Counted from the first letter of the stretch, positions 20,201 to 27,660 are shown. The stretch is DNA of 64,000 nucleotides from Pseudomonas urmiensis (GCF_014268815.2 NZ_JABWRE020000001.1:873001-937000); one strand, 5' to 3'. Notes: generated from the sequence alone by a model not told the origin. Program-made: numbers and translations.

Positions 20201-20820
20201 TGGTCGCAAGCCCAATGCTGGCCGAACTGCTTCAGGGCCAGCACGAAGACGTGTGCCTGTTGCAGAGCGCCCTGCCAACAAGCTGGGGGCGTTTGAGCGC
20301 GCAGCGCGGCGTGGCCGACAAGCCCCGCGTGGGCTGGTTGGGTGGCAAGGACAGCGGTTTGCTCAGCGAGGTGCTGCCGGCGCTGGCCAATGAGGTGCAG
20401 TGGGTAGTGCTTGGCGATTGCCCGGCGTCACTGCAGCCATTGCTTGCCGAGCGTCACCCGGCACCCCAGTGGAACGACCTGGGGCCTGCATTGGCGGCGC
20501 TGGATCTCGACCTGGCCCTGGTGCCGATGAGTGACAGCTTGAGCAACCACTGCTCGGCAGACCTGCGCGTGCTTCAACATGCAGCCTGTGGTCATCCGCT
20601 GATCTGCAGCAGGAGCCCCGGTTTGGTCGGCAGCGATGTACTGCCGCTGAGCCGCGTCGACAACACGGCCAATGATTGGATACGGGCGATCCGTCTGCAC
20701 CTTGAGGATCCTCAGGCGTCAGCGGCGCTGGGCGAAGAGCTGCGCAACCAGGTGCGTCACAACTGGTTGCTGCAGGGTGAGCGACTGCAAGCCTGGCGGC
20801 GAGCTTGGCTGCCCGGATAA
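17275..20820 (+). CDS. Giant multidomain glycosyltransferase C (GT-B-like, two GT2-like, degenerate GT-B-like)
   Basis: 1181 residues, ATG 17275 with GGAG upstream. The first 330 residues differ from genes A and B: MYAKPEHPYYIMAPAYRETS, then SHEWSMTCVMAVLCGCPVLF and HGIDEQF, which reads like a GT-B domain. The middle block (about 345-560) has VDAGE as its acidic motif. The third block (about 580-840) matches gene A block 3 but has DAA at 673-675 where A has DDA. The C-terminal block (about 900-1180) matches the GT-B-like end of gene A, but the NDCKSNLRLLEYGACG motif has become NHCSADLRVLQHAACG. The N-terminal domain is the best candidate for activity. Expected to act with genes A and B on flagellin. 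Confidence 0.78.
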   Translation: MSTPLQLDGQDLELAKARLRLMYAKPEHPYYIMAPAYRETSSGIVALHYLCHMLNLSGREAYICRTETVNPELKTPLLDSAIAVRHLSEGKTPIAIYPEVVEGNPLGCAVVSRFLLNFEGAISGRGMQARSDDLLFFYAAPLAERLGLSEFDLLCLPAIDIGLFSPPPAGAVREGRYLYQNRHPLEQIDYTQLPDDIRLLSVANPLSLSELASLLRKAEVLYSHEWSMTCVMAVLCGCPVLFIPGHGIDEQFLNLGFFGNVGFAMLDQPQALEQARSTLPQALTQYVQRTAGFWQQLDVFIAKTQAAAERETQGNRRGALDWLRQRYPQPTPLQLIQQRLASPAAPTLAIVVRDGADPQALARTLQSLQQSLYQRYTVHVLGNSRPSQAQVDWLEGGVEQAVPLINGLLERSDCQWLMIVDAGETFTPCGLLAAALKLLDGDPSCLAMYADEAVQVKGGLVDIALRPDLDLDLLLAFPASLSRHWCYRREALLQQHGFAPEGGRAFELHAQLRLIQAHGQAAVEHVSDALLVANAVRAQICADEHAVITDHLRTSGYPQAQVIDLPGAPGRYRIDYGHQQDATVSVLIYLEGSLLAFQRCLESLLMHTTHNAYEVILIDPGSDDPDLLAWLQMVSQMDEARFAVFQFMPGQSRAAMCNAAAQEARGDYLVLLDAASAVLEPDWLQALLNHAQRAEVGAVGGKLFDREGSIQQAALLLGASASIGQLFRGMPAQDAGYMGRLGLEQRCAALGGKCLMIRRELFLQAAGLDVDPLLAPWAEADLCLRLHQGGYVNVWTPHARLLQDARGQRRPSAEQEDALYARWLPLLARDPGYNRNFSLRDGEAFALQDNALCWSPSADALPKVLACLGEQQPGSATRLLEPLTALERAGQIEAAATTGWLSAVEIERFSPATVVMQRPLDDDGLLALRRLRAFSTAFKVYDLDGYLPAMDLAIGMNAEQLLERLQQGMLQADRVMVASPMLAELLQGQHEDVCLLQSALPTSWGRLSAQRGVADKPRVGWLGGKDSGLLSEVLPALANEVQWVVLGDCPASLQPLLAERHPAPQWNDLGPALAALDLDLALVPMSDSLSNHCSADLRVLQHAACGHPLICSRSPGLVGSDVLPLSRVDNTANDWIRAIRLHLEDPQASAALGEELRNQVRHNWLLQGERLQAWRRAWLPG

Positions 20821-20879
20821 GGCAGGCCAGTCATTGAATTGCGCACATCGATCCGACTCATGCGAGAACAGAGGCACAG

Positions 20880-21608
20880 ATGAACAACACGCTTGATACC
20901 TATATCGCGGCATACAGCGACAGCTTTGGCTACGCCTATGACAACAACATCATGCTGAACTGGTATCCGCGGCGCATCATGCAGTTGTGCGGGCCACAGC
21001 TCAGCCTGCTCGAGTTGGGTATCGGTCATGGCTTCTCGACCCAGCGGTTTTCCAGTTACTTTCGCACGCACACGGTGATCGACGGTTCAGCGTCGGTGAT
21101 TGCCCAGTTCCAGGAACAGTATCCGGACTGTCCGGCGCACATTATCGAAAGCTACTTCGAGACCTTCGAAACCGAGCAGCGTTTTGACCTCATCGTCATG
21201 GGTTTTGTCCTTGAGCATGTACAAGATCCGCAGCAGGTGCTGCGCAAATTCAAGCAGTACCTGGCACCCGGTGGGCGCTGCTTCGTGCTTGTGCCGAATG
21301 CGCAATCGCTGCACCGTCGCTTTGGTCACGCTGCCGGGTTGCTTGATGACATGATGACGCTGGGGGCCGGTGATCATCAGCTTGGGCATCTGCGTGCCTA
21401 CTCGCTGGCGACCCTGACCGAGGAGCTGGAGCAAGCAGGGCTGCGCGTCGTGCGCAAAGAGGGGCTGTTCCTCAAGCCATTCATGACCTCGCAGATGAGG
21501 AGCCTGAACCTCAGCGATAACATCACCACCGCCATGTGTACCGTGGCTATCGACTACCCTGAGCTCAGCTGCGCGCTGATGCTCGAAGCGACCCTCGCCG
21601 ACCAATGA
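20880..21608 (+). CDS. SAM-dependent methyltransferase (class I)
   Basis: 242 residues. The SAM-binding motif I is LLELGIGHGFSTQ (about 41-53), followed by the acidic VIDGS motif II and the FDLIVMGFVLEHVQDP motif of the Methyltransf_11/23 type. The post-motif LAPGGRCFVLVPNA also fits. Substrate is probably a sugar hydroxyl in the glycan island; P. syringae flagellin carries a 2-O-methyl group on its terminal modified viosamine, made by a methyltransferase in the analogous cluster. It overlaps the next gene by four bases (ATGA), indicating translational coupling. Confidence 0.85.
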   Translation: MNNTLDTYIAAYSDSFGYAYDNNIMLNWYPRRIMQLCGPQLSLLELGIGHGFSTQRFSSYFRTHTVIDGSASVIAQFQEQYPDCPAHIIESYFETFETEQRFDLIVMGFVLEHVQDPQQVLRKFKQYLAPGGRCFVLVPNAQSLHRRFGHAAGLLDDMMTLGAGDHQLGHLRAYSLATLTEELEQAGLRVVRKEGLFLKPFMTSQMRSLNLSDNITTAMCTVAIDYPELSCALMLEATLADQ

Positions 21609-22453
21609 ACAGCTTGGTGATCGGCAGTACCTCGACGCTAGGCAAGGCCATTGCTCAAGCGCTGTCACGGCATGGCCCGGTGAAAATGGCTGGGCGTCGG
21701 CAGGCAGACGTGGCGTTCGACCTAATTCACGGCGCGCCAGCCGACATCAGCGACACGTTTGACGTGGTGGTGCATGCCGCTGCCGATTTTGGCGGCAATG
21801 CACCAGAGGACTTGATTCGCGCCGAACAGGCTAATAGCGTCGGCACCCTGGCTGCCTGTCAACTGGCGGAACGCTGTGGTGCACGGCAGGTGATCCTGCT
21901 GTCCTCACGCTCGGCCGGTTATCAGCCAGGCGATCGATATTTCGGTATCTACGCACTGTCCAAGCGCCATGCAGAGGAGGTCGCGAGCTTGTACTGCACG
22001 ACCCGCGGCATAACCCTATGCATTCTGCGCCTCAGCCAGGTGTATGACAGTCAGGCCCTGTGCCGTGCGCACCAACCCTTGCTCTATGCCATCGCCGACA
22101 ACGCTGCTGCTGGCAATACCGTCAACCTCCATGGGGGCAACGATGCCCGGCGCAGTTACTTGCACCTGGATGATCTGGCCGAGATTTGTGCGCGCGTGGC
22201 CAGTGGGGGTATCGGCGGCCTGTACAACTGCGCTCATCCGCAAGACCCACGGCTTTCCGAGATAGCCTTGGCGGCCATCGCGGCTTTTGGCCAGCCTGGC
22301 GATGTGCGCTTTCTCGCAGACAAAGACGATATTCCCGATCTGCCGCCCTTCGTTTGCTCGCAGGATCTGTTCGAGCAAATCGGCTACGTGCCGCAGATCG
22401 ATATTCAGCGAGGTTTCGAGTTGATGCGAATTCATCGGGAGAGCAACGCATGA
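21605..22453 (+). CDS. NAD-dependent sugar epimerase/dehydratase (extended SDR)
   Basis: 282 residues. The Rossmann start is SLVIGSTSTLGKAIAQAL, where the usual GxxGxxG is reduced to GSTSTLG. The catalytic Tyr/Lys pair is in YALSK with upstream LLSSRSAGY supplying the Ser. RRSYLHLDDLAEICARV is the substrate-domain signature of nucleotide-sugar SDRs. Short for a 4,6-dehydratase (usually about 350), so an epimerase or 4-ketoreductase acting on an NDP-sugar is more likely. Overlaps both neighbours by four bases. Confidence 0.82.
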   Translation: MNSLVIGSTSTLGKAIAQALSRHGPVKMAGRRQADVAFDLIHGAPADISDTFDVVVHAAADFGGNAPEDLIRAEQANSVGTLAACQLAERCGARQVILLSSRSAGYQPGDRYFGIYALSKRHAEEVASLYCTTRGITLCILRLSQVYDSQALCRAHQPLLYAIADNAAAGNTVNLHGGNDARRSYLHLDDLAEICARVASGGIGGLYNCAHPQDPRLSEIALAAIAAFGQPGDVRFLADKDDIPDLPPFVCSQDLFEQIGYVPQIDIQRGFELMRIHRESNA

Positions 22454-23427
22454 GGACCGTGATGGTCACCGGGGTTGGCGCGATCATGGGCTATGGCCTG
22501 CTCAAGTCGCTGCGTGCCGCCGACCCGTCGTTGCGCCTGATTGGCGCCGACATCTTCGATGATGCGGTCGGCCAAGCCTGGTGCGATGTGTTCGAGCAAG
22601 CGCCGTTGACTGCCGACAAAAACTATCAGCAATGGCTGCTGGACGTGCTCCAGCGGCATGCCGTCGACTTGTTGATTCCGGGCATTGAACAAGATGTGCA
22701 CTGGCTGTCGCAGCAGCGTGAGGCGTTCGCCCAGACCGGCTGCCAGCTGGCGCTCAACGCCGCGCAACTGATCGAGCTGTCGCAAGACAAGTGGGCGATG
22801 CATGAGGCCTTGCTCGGCATGGATGAGGCATGCCGGATTCCCAGCCTGCTCAAGGGCGATTTTCGCTCGCTCAAGGAAGCCTTTGGCCTGCCATTTCTGC
22901 TCAAGCCGCGCCGCAGCTATGCCTCCAAAGGCCTGGTCTGGGTGGGCGAGGAGCGCGACTTCAGTGCCTATGCGCCACTACTCGGTGAAGTGCTGATGGC
23001 CCAGCCGATCATCGGCAACGCTGCTCAGGAGTACACCGTTGCAGTGTTCGGTGATGGCCGGGGCGGCAGTGGCCCGAGCATCACCTTCCAGCGCAGTCTG
23101 GCCTCCGATGGCTCGACCGCCAAGGCGCGGGTTTGCCAGCACGCAAGCCTCGACGTGGTAGTCGCCCGGTTGTGCCGCGCGTTCAAACCGGTAGGTCCGA
23201 CTAATTTGCAGTTTCGCCGTGGCAGCGACGGCAACTGGTACCTGCTGGAGATCAATCCGCGTATCTCCTCGACCAGTTCCATTCGCCGCGCTTTCGGTTA
23301 CAACGAGGCGAAGATGTGCCTGGAGTTCTATCTCGATCGGCAGACGCCGCAGGCGCCAACGCTGCGTCAGGGCTTCGCCGTACGCTACATAGAGGATTAT
23401 GTGATTCATGATCGGGATCATTTCTGA
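22450..23427 (+). CDS. ATP-grasp carboxylate-amine ligase (PylC/CarB-like)
   Basis: 325 residues from ATG 22450, which overlaps the upstream TGA. Residues 1-90 are a Rossmann-like pre-ATP-grasp domain (MVTGVGAIMGYGLLKSLRAA, LIPGIEQD). An ATP-grasp domain follows: DKWAMHEALL, LPFLLKPRRSYASKG (nucleotide lysine and glycine-rich strand), MAQPIIGNAAQEYTV and the metal-binding end NWYLLEINPRISS. Enzymes of this type join a carboxylate to an amine through an acyl phosphate. In this context it may ligate an acyl or amino-acid group to an amino sugar; substrate is unknown. Overlaps the next gene by 20 bases. Confidence 0.82.
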   Translation: MRTVMVTGVGAIMGYGLLKSLRAADPSLRLIGADIFDDAVGQAWCDVFEQAPLTADKNYQQWLLDVLQRHAVDLLIPGIEQDVHWLSQQREAFAQTGCQLALNAAQLIELSQDKWAMHEALLGMDEACRIPSLLKGDFRSLKEAFGLPFLLKPRRSYASKGLVWVGEERDFSAYAPLLGEVLMAQPIIGNAAQEYTVAVFGDGRGGSGPSITFQRSLASDGSTAKARVCQHASLDVVVARLCRAFKPVGPTNLQFRRGSDGNWYLLEINPRISSTSSIRRAFGYNEAKMCLEFYLDRQTPQAPTLRQGFAVRYIEDYVIHDRDHF

Positions 23428-24094
23428 CGTCCACGGCAACTACAGCGCATTGCGCGCCGTACTCGCAAAGCTCGATGCGCTGGGGGTGTCACGGATCATC
23501 TGCCTGGGCGACACCGCGGGTTACTACTGTCAGGTCAATCAATGCTGCGACGCCCTGCGCGAGCGCCAAGTGTTTTCAGTGATGGGCAATCATGACTGGT
23601 ACCTGGCCCGGGGTGAGCGCTGCCCGCGCTCCAACAGTGCCAATCGCTGCCTGGATTATCAGGCGCAGGTCATCACCGCGCAAAACCTGGCCTGGCTCGA
23701 AGGCCTTGATCTTCAGGCCAAGCAGCTGGGCATCAGCCTGGTGCACGGTGGCTGGGCCGACCCACTGGACGAGTACCTGCAGCCGTCCCAGGCCTATTTC
23801 GATGCGTTGCCCGGCAGCGTTTTTGTCTCCGGGCATACCCATGTCCAGTGCCTCTGGCAGGGCCGGGGCAAGGTCTATTGCAACCCAGGTTCGGTGGGCC
23901 AGCCGCGTGACGGTGATCCGCGGGCAGGCTTCGCCACTTGGGATGGACAAGCCTTCGAGTTGCACCGTCTGGAGTACGACATCGGCGAGATTCAACGGGC
24001 GATGGCTGCAGCCGGCTTCACCTCGTACTTTTATGAAAACCTCGAACAGGGAACTCAGATCGGTGGACGTATCAGTACATCCCCGGTGTGCTGA
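23408..24094 (+). CDS. Calcineurin-like metallophosphoesterase (YfcE/MJ0936 type)
   Basis: 228 residues with the complete di-metal signature: ISDVHGN (Asp7, His9), CLGDTAGY, VMGNHDWY, LVHGGW and VSGHTHVQ, followed by CNPGSVGQPRDGD as in the small bacterial YfcE-like phosphodiesterases. These proteins hydrolyse phosphodiesters or phosphomonoesters using Mn or similar metals. It starts inside the end of the ATP-grasp gene (20-base overlap) and is probably co-translated with it. A role in removing a phosphate from a glycan intermediate or nucleotide is inference; such an enzyme is not a routine member of flagellin glycosylation islands that I know. Confidence 0.85.
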   Translation: MIGIISDVHGNYSALRAVLAKLDALGVSRIICLGDTAGYYCQVNQCCDALRERQVFSVMGNHDWYLARGERCPRSNSANRCLDYQAQVITAQNLAWLEGLDLQAKQLGISLVHGGWADPLDEYLQPSQAYFDALPGSVFVSGHTHVQCLWQGRGKVYCNPGSVGQPRDGDPRAGFATWDGQAFELHRLEYDIGEIQRAMAAAGFTSYFYENLEQGTQIGGRISTSPVC

Positions 24095-24144
24095 GCAGCA
24101 ACCTGTGCTCCCACCCACTCTGGCGCCAACTGCGGAATTCAGCA

Positions 24145-25290
24145 ATGAGCACTGAAAAAATTCTCTTCAACCGCCCGCACATGACCGGTAAGGAGCTGTT
24201 CTACATTGCCGAAGCCAAATTCGGCAACATGCTCGCCGGCGATGGTCCTTTTACCAAGCGCTGCCATCAATGGCTGCAGACGCAGACTGGGTGCCAAAAG
24301 GCGTTGCTGACCCATTCGTGCACCGCCGCGCTGGAAATGTCTGCCTTGATGCTGGATATCCAGCCGGGCGATGAAGTCATCATGCCCTCGTACACCTTCG
24401 TCTCCACCGCTAACGCCTTTGTGCTGCGTGGCGCGGTGCCGGTGTTCGTCGATATTCGCGCCGACACCCTCAATCTCGATGAGCGCCTGATCGAAGCAGC
24501 AATCACGCCTCGGACCAAGGCTATCGTGCCTGTGCACTACGCTGGGGTCGCATGCGAAATGGACAGCATCATGGCGATTGCCCGCAAGCATGGCCTGCGG
24601 GTGGTCGAAGATGCCGCTCAAGGCGTGATGTCCAGCTATAAAGGACGGGCGTTGGGCAGTATTGGCGATCTGGGGGCATTCAGCTTCCATGAGACCAAGA
24701 ACGTCATCTCTGGCGAAGGCGGGGCATTGCTGGTCAATGACCCACAGCAAGTCCAGCGCGCCGAAATCATCCGTGAGAAGGGTACTGATCGGAGTCGCTT
24801 CTTCCGCGGTGAAGTGGACAAGTACACGTGGCAGGAAGTGGGATCGTCGTTCTTGCCGGGCGAGCTGATCGCAGCATTTCTCTGGGCTCAGCTCGAAGAA
24901 GCACGAGCCATCACCGACAAGCGCCTGGCCAGCTGGGATTACTATCATGACGCCTTGGCAGGGCTTGAGCAGCAAGGCCTGCTGCGCCGCCCGATCATCC
25001 CGCACCACTGCCAACACAATGCCCATATGTACTATGTATTGCTGGCTCCGGGTATCGATCGGCAACAGGTGCTCAATGTGCTCAAGCAGCATGAGATCTA
25101 TGCGGTGTTCCACTACGTGCCACTGCATTCGTCGCCGGCAGGTGAGCGCTATGGGCGTACCCATGGCAACATGCAGGTGACCGAGCACAGTTGCGAGCGA
25201 CTGTTGCGCCTGCCTTTGTGGTGGGGTTTACCCACGTCCGATCAGGACCGTGTAGTGCAGGTTCTTGGCCAAACCCTCAGCAGCTTTTGA
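24145..25290 (+). CDS. Sugar 4-aminotransferase, DegT/DnrJ/EryC1 family (VioA/WecE-like)
   Basis: 381 residues from ATG 24145, placing the family start (FNRPHMTGKELFYI) at the N-terminus; the frame continues 57 bases upstream into the previous gene. PLP enzyme that aminates an NDP-4-keto-6-deoxyhexose. Visible motifs are GCQKALLTHSCTAALEMSAL, MPSYTFVSTANAF, VHYAGVACEMD, VVEDAAQG (Asp156 for the PLP ring nitrogen) and the Schiff-base lysine in FHETKN (Lys185) followed by SGEGGALL. The C-terminus has HYVPLHSSPAGERYG. It most resembles dTDP-4-amino-4,6-dideoxyhexose aminotransferases such as WecE and VioA. The product would be the amino sugar built into the flagellin glycan. Confidence 0.9.
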   Translation: MSTEKILFNRPHMTGKELFYIAEAKFGNMLAGDGPFTKRCHQWLQTQTGCQKALLTHSCTAALEMSALMLDIQPGDEVIMPSYTFVSTANAFVLRGAVPVFVDIRADTLNLDERLIEAAITPRTKAIVPVHYAGVACEMDSIMAIARKHGLRVVEDAAQGVMSSYKGRALGSIGDLGAFSFHETKNVISGEGGALLVNDPQQVQRAEIIREKGTDRSRFFRGEVDKYTWQEVGSSFLPGELIAAFLWAQLEEARAITDKRLASWDYYHDALAGLEQQGLLRRPIIPHHCQHNAHMYYVLLAPGIDRQQVLNVLKQHEIYAVFHYVPLHSSPAGERYGRTHGNMQVTEHSCERLLRLPLWWGLPTSDQDRVVQVLGQTLSSF

Positions 25291-25508
25291 ACGTCACCTG
25301 GTACAGGCGCAAGGCGGTGCCCGGCTATTCGACAAAAAGAGCGTGACTTGAGAGTCAGAACGCGCATCTTCACTGTATATTGTCGAAAACCGGGAGCCGC
25401 TGCGTCGCACCTGGACACGCTGTCAGGGATCGGTTGCCGCCGTATCGCCTGGCGTTTTGTCGTTGCGCAGGCAGTGGGTATTTCGCTGTAATTGAATTGG
25501 GAAGCCAT
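25291..25508 (+). other. Intergenic region before the ketoacyl-ACP synthase III gene
   Basis: 218 bases. A possible -10 TATATT lies at 25376-25381, but no -35 at proper spacing. No terminator. The change of spacing from overlapping genes to a gap suggests the synthase can be expressed separately. Confidence 0.35.
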
Positions 25509-26444
25509 ATGATTGGCATTAAAAGCATCGCCAGCTACGTGCCTACCGAAGGGGTGGACAACTACGCCCAGGGCGCGAAATTCGGCAAAGACCAGGATTT
25601 CATCTTCGGCAAGATCGGTTCGACCTTCTTGCCGCGCAAGGACGATGGCCAGGAAACCTCCGACCTGTGTGTCGAAGCTGCTAAAAATCTGTTTGCTGCC
25701 AATCCCTCGCTTGATCCGGCATCCATCGACATCGTCATCGTCGTCACCCAGAACGGCGATGCCGAAGGTCTGCCCCATACCGCAGCTATCGTTCAGCACA
25801 AGCTTGGCCTGCCGACCGCGATCGCTGCTTTCGATATCTCCCTGGGCTGCTCCGGCTATGTCTATGGCATCTATGCCATGAAAGGCTTCATGGAGGCGGC
25901 TGGGCTGAAGAATGGCTTGCTGCTCACCGCTGACCCATATTCGAAGATCGTCGACCCTGAAGATCGCAACACCACCATGCTGTTCGGTGACGCAGCCACG
26001 GCGACCTGGATGTGCGAGGATGCCGTTTGGCAGCTTGGTAAGTCGCTGTTCGGTAGCGATGGTTCGGGCGCTGAACATCTGCGTACCACTGATGGCAAGT
26101 TCTTCATGAATGGTCGTCAGGTCTACAATTTCGCCCTGGTCAAAGTGCCGGCGCATTTGCAACAGCTGCTTGAAGCTAGCCAGCTGCAGGCCGAGGACAT
26201 TGATCTGTACTGCCTGCATCAAGGTAGCGCGGCGATCGTCGATGCGGTTTCGGCGCGCTTCGATGAGGGTGAACACAAGACGAAGTTCGTCAAGGACATG
26301 GTCGAGACCGGCAATACCGTGTCGTCGAGCATCCCGCTCCTGCTTGAGAAGCATGTGCTCGGCTCGCAGCACAAGCGCGTTGCCTTGAGTGGCTTTGGCG
26401 TGGGCTTGTCGTGGGGCTCGGCCATCGTCGAGCGTCGTGACTGA
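25509..26444 (+). CDS. FabH-like 3-oxoacyl-ACP synthase III of the flagellin glycosylation locus
   Basis: 311 residues from ATG 25509. All three KAS III catalytic residues are present: Cys114 in SLGCSG, His237 in CLHQGS and Asn269 in ETGNTVSSSIP, and the C-terminal GFGVGLSWGSA glycine loop is intact. KAS III condenses an acyl-CoA with malonyl-ACP. No acyl carrier protein or reductase lies nearby, so it must use the housekeeping ones. The same gene type sits beside fgt1/fgt2 in P. syringae islands, where the flagellin sugar carries an N-3-hydroxybutyryl-type group. Supplying that short acyl group is the likely role. Ends before a strong terminator, upstream of fliC. Confidence 0.9.
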   Translation: MIGIKSIASYVPTEGVDNYAQGAKFGKDQDFIFGKIGSTFLPRKDDGQETSDLCVEAAKNLFAANPSLDPASIDIVIVVTQNGDAEGLPHTAAIVQHKLGLPTAIAAFDISLGCSGYVYGIYAMKGFMEAAGLKNGLLLTADPYSKIVDPEDRNTTMLFGDAATATWMCEDAVWQLGKSLFGSDGSGAEHLRTTDGKFFMNGRQVYNFALVKVPAHLQQLLEASQLQAEDIDLYCLHQGSAAIVDAVSARFDEGEHKTKFVKDMVETGNTVSSSIPLLLEKHVLGSQHKRVALSGFGVGLSWGSAIVERRD

Positions 26445-26458
26445 CAGCTGCCACCCGT

Positions 26459-26490
26459 AAAAACGCCGCCGATTCCAGGGCGGCGTTTTT
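26459..26490 (+). terminator. Intrinsic terminator after the KAS III gene
   Basis: AAAAACGCCGCC, loop GATTCCAG, GGCGGCGTTTTT: a 12-bp perfect stem with flanking A/T tracts that could act in both directions. Isolates fliC from the glycosylation genes. Confidence 0.93.
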
Positions 26491-26515
26491 GTTTTGGTTA
26501 CTGAGTTATTCCTGT

Positions 26516-26541
26516 CGGCCTCTTCGCGAGTAAAACCGCTC
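26516..26541 (+). repeat. Degenerate REP element
   Basis: CGGCCTCTTCGCGAGTAAAA plus CCGCTC resembles the P. putida REP consensus (GGCCTCTTCGCGGG.AAACCCGCTC) but has lost the dyad centre. It sits in the 355-base gap before fliC (26445-26799), which otherwise holds the terminator, the FliA promoter and the fliC leader. Confidence 0.6.
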
Positions 26542-26690
26542 ACGCCCCGATTGCGCTAAATCCTCCGAAGGCCAGCTCAGGCTCTACCACAAGACTCATA
26601 CAAGGGGACATTTGGTTGCCTGGATCTTGGCGTCAACTCCTTGATTTCATTGGGCTGGCAGGATGCCAGTAAATTTTTTCGAAAATCCGC

Positions 26691-26717
26691 TAAAGCAACC
26701 CGCCCTGACGACGATAA
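26691..26717 (+). promoter_or_regulatory. FliA (sigma-28) promoter of fliC
   Basis: TAAA (26691-26694), exactly 15 bases, GACGATAA (26710-26717). This matches the sigma-28 consensus TAAA-N15-GCCGATAA at all but one base. It leaves a fliC leader of roughly 75 bases. Confidence 0.92.
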
Positions 26718-26799
26718 CTATTACGAAGGTTCTCTGTGCCACACCCGGCGAATTGCCAAGGCCGGAAGCCGTAGTACCCAATCCAACGAGGAATTCGTC

Positions 26800-27660
26800 A
26801 TGGCTTTGACTGTTAACACCAACACCACCTCTCTGGGCGTTCAGAAAAACCTGAACCGTGCTTCCGATGCACTGAGCACCTCGATGACCCGTCTGTCCTC
26901 CGGCCTGAAAATCAACAGCGCCAAAGACGACGCTGCTGGCCTGCAGATCGCTACCCGCATGACCTCGCAGATCCGTGGTCAGACCATGGCTATCAAAAAC
27001 GCCAACGACGGTGTCTCCATCGCCCAGACCGCTGAAGGCGCGATGCAAGAGCAGACCAACATTCTGCAGCGTATGCGTGAGCTGGCCGTTCAGTCGCGAA
27101 ACGACTCGAACAGCTCGACCGACCGTGACGCTCTGAACAAAGAATTCCAGTCCATGCTGCTGGAAATCGACCGTATCGCCGACAGCACCCAGCTCAACGG
27201 CAAAAACCTGCTGGACGGCACCGCTGGCGTCATGACCTTCCAGGTCGGCTCCAACAACGGTACTGCCAACCAGATCACCATCAGCCTGAGCGGCGCGATG
27301 AAAACCACCGGTGCCAACGCTGCTCTGACCGGCCTGGCTGGTAAGACCATCGCTGGTGCTGACAGCACCACCGCGCAGAACAACTTCAGCGCCGCCATCA
27401 GCGCCATCGACGACGCTCTGAATGCAATCAACAGCTCGCGTGCTGACCTGGGTGCTTCGCAGAACCGTCTGACCAGCACCATCAACAACCTGCAAAACAT
27501 CAACGAAAACGCCGAAGCTGCTCGTGGCCGTGTACAGGACACCGACTTCGCTGCTGAAACTGCCCAGCTGACCAAGCAGCAGACCCTGCAGCAAGCTTCG
27601 ACTTCGGTTCTGGCTCAGGCCAACCAGCTGCCATCCGCTGTTCTGAAGCTGCTCGGCTAA
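26800..27660 (+). CDS. fliC: Flagellin FliC (short type)
   Basis: 286 residues from ATG 26800, with GAGGAA nine or so bases upstream; the frame extends 159 bases 5' but that is promoter and leader. The D0/D1 N-terminal core (1-140) begins MALTVNTNTTSLGVQKNLNR and contains INSAKDDAAGLQIA. A short, Gly/Ala/Thr-rich variable domain spans about 145-205. The C-terminal core has TQLNG-type upstream and ends SVLAQANQLPSAVLKLLG. The codon set is noticeably narrower than in its neighbours, as expected of a very highly expressed gene. Ser and Thr in the central part are the likely glycan acceptors. Exported by FlhA/FlhB and chaperoned by FliS. Confidence 0.98.
   Translation: MALTVNTNTTSLGVQKNLNRASDALSTSMTRLSSGLKINSAKDDAAGLQIATRMTSQIRGQTMAIKNANDGVSIAQTAEGAMQEQTNILQRMRELAVQSRNDSNSSTDRDALNKEFQSMLLEIDRIADSTQLNGKNLLDGTAGVMTFQVGSNNGTANQITISLSGAMKTTGANAALTGLAGKTIAGADSTTAQNNFSAAISAIDDALNAINSSRADLGASQNRLTSTINNLQNINENAEAARGRVQDTDFAAETAQLTKQQTLQQASTSVLAQANQLPSAVLKLLG

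Noticed and set aside
25454..25475. Sigma-54-like TGGCGTTTTGTCGTTGC before the KAS III gene
   Set aside because: Spacing between GG and GC is 12, not 10.
10012..26444. Glycan island as a recently mobile element
   Set aside because: No integrase, transposase, tRNA or direct-repeat boundary is visible; codon use differs a little from the flagellar genes but is still Pseudomonas-like.
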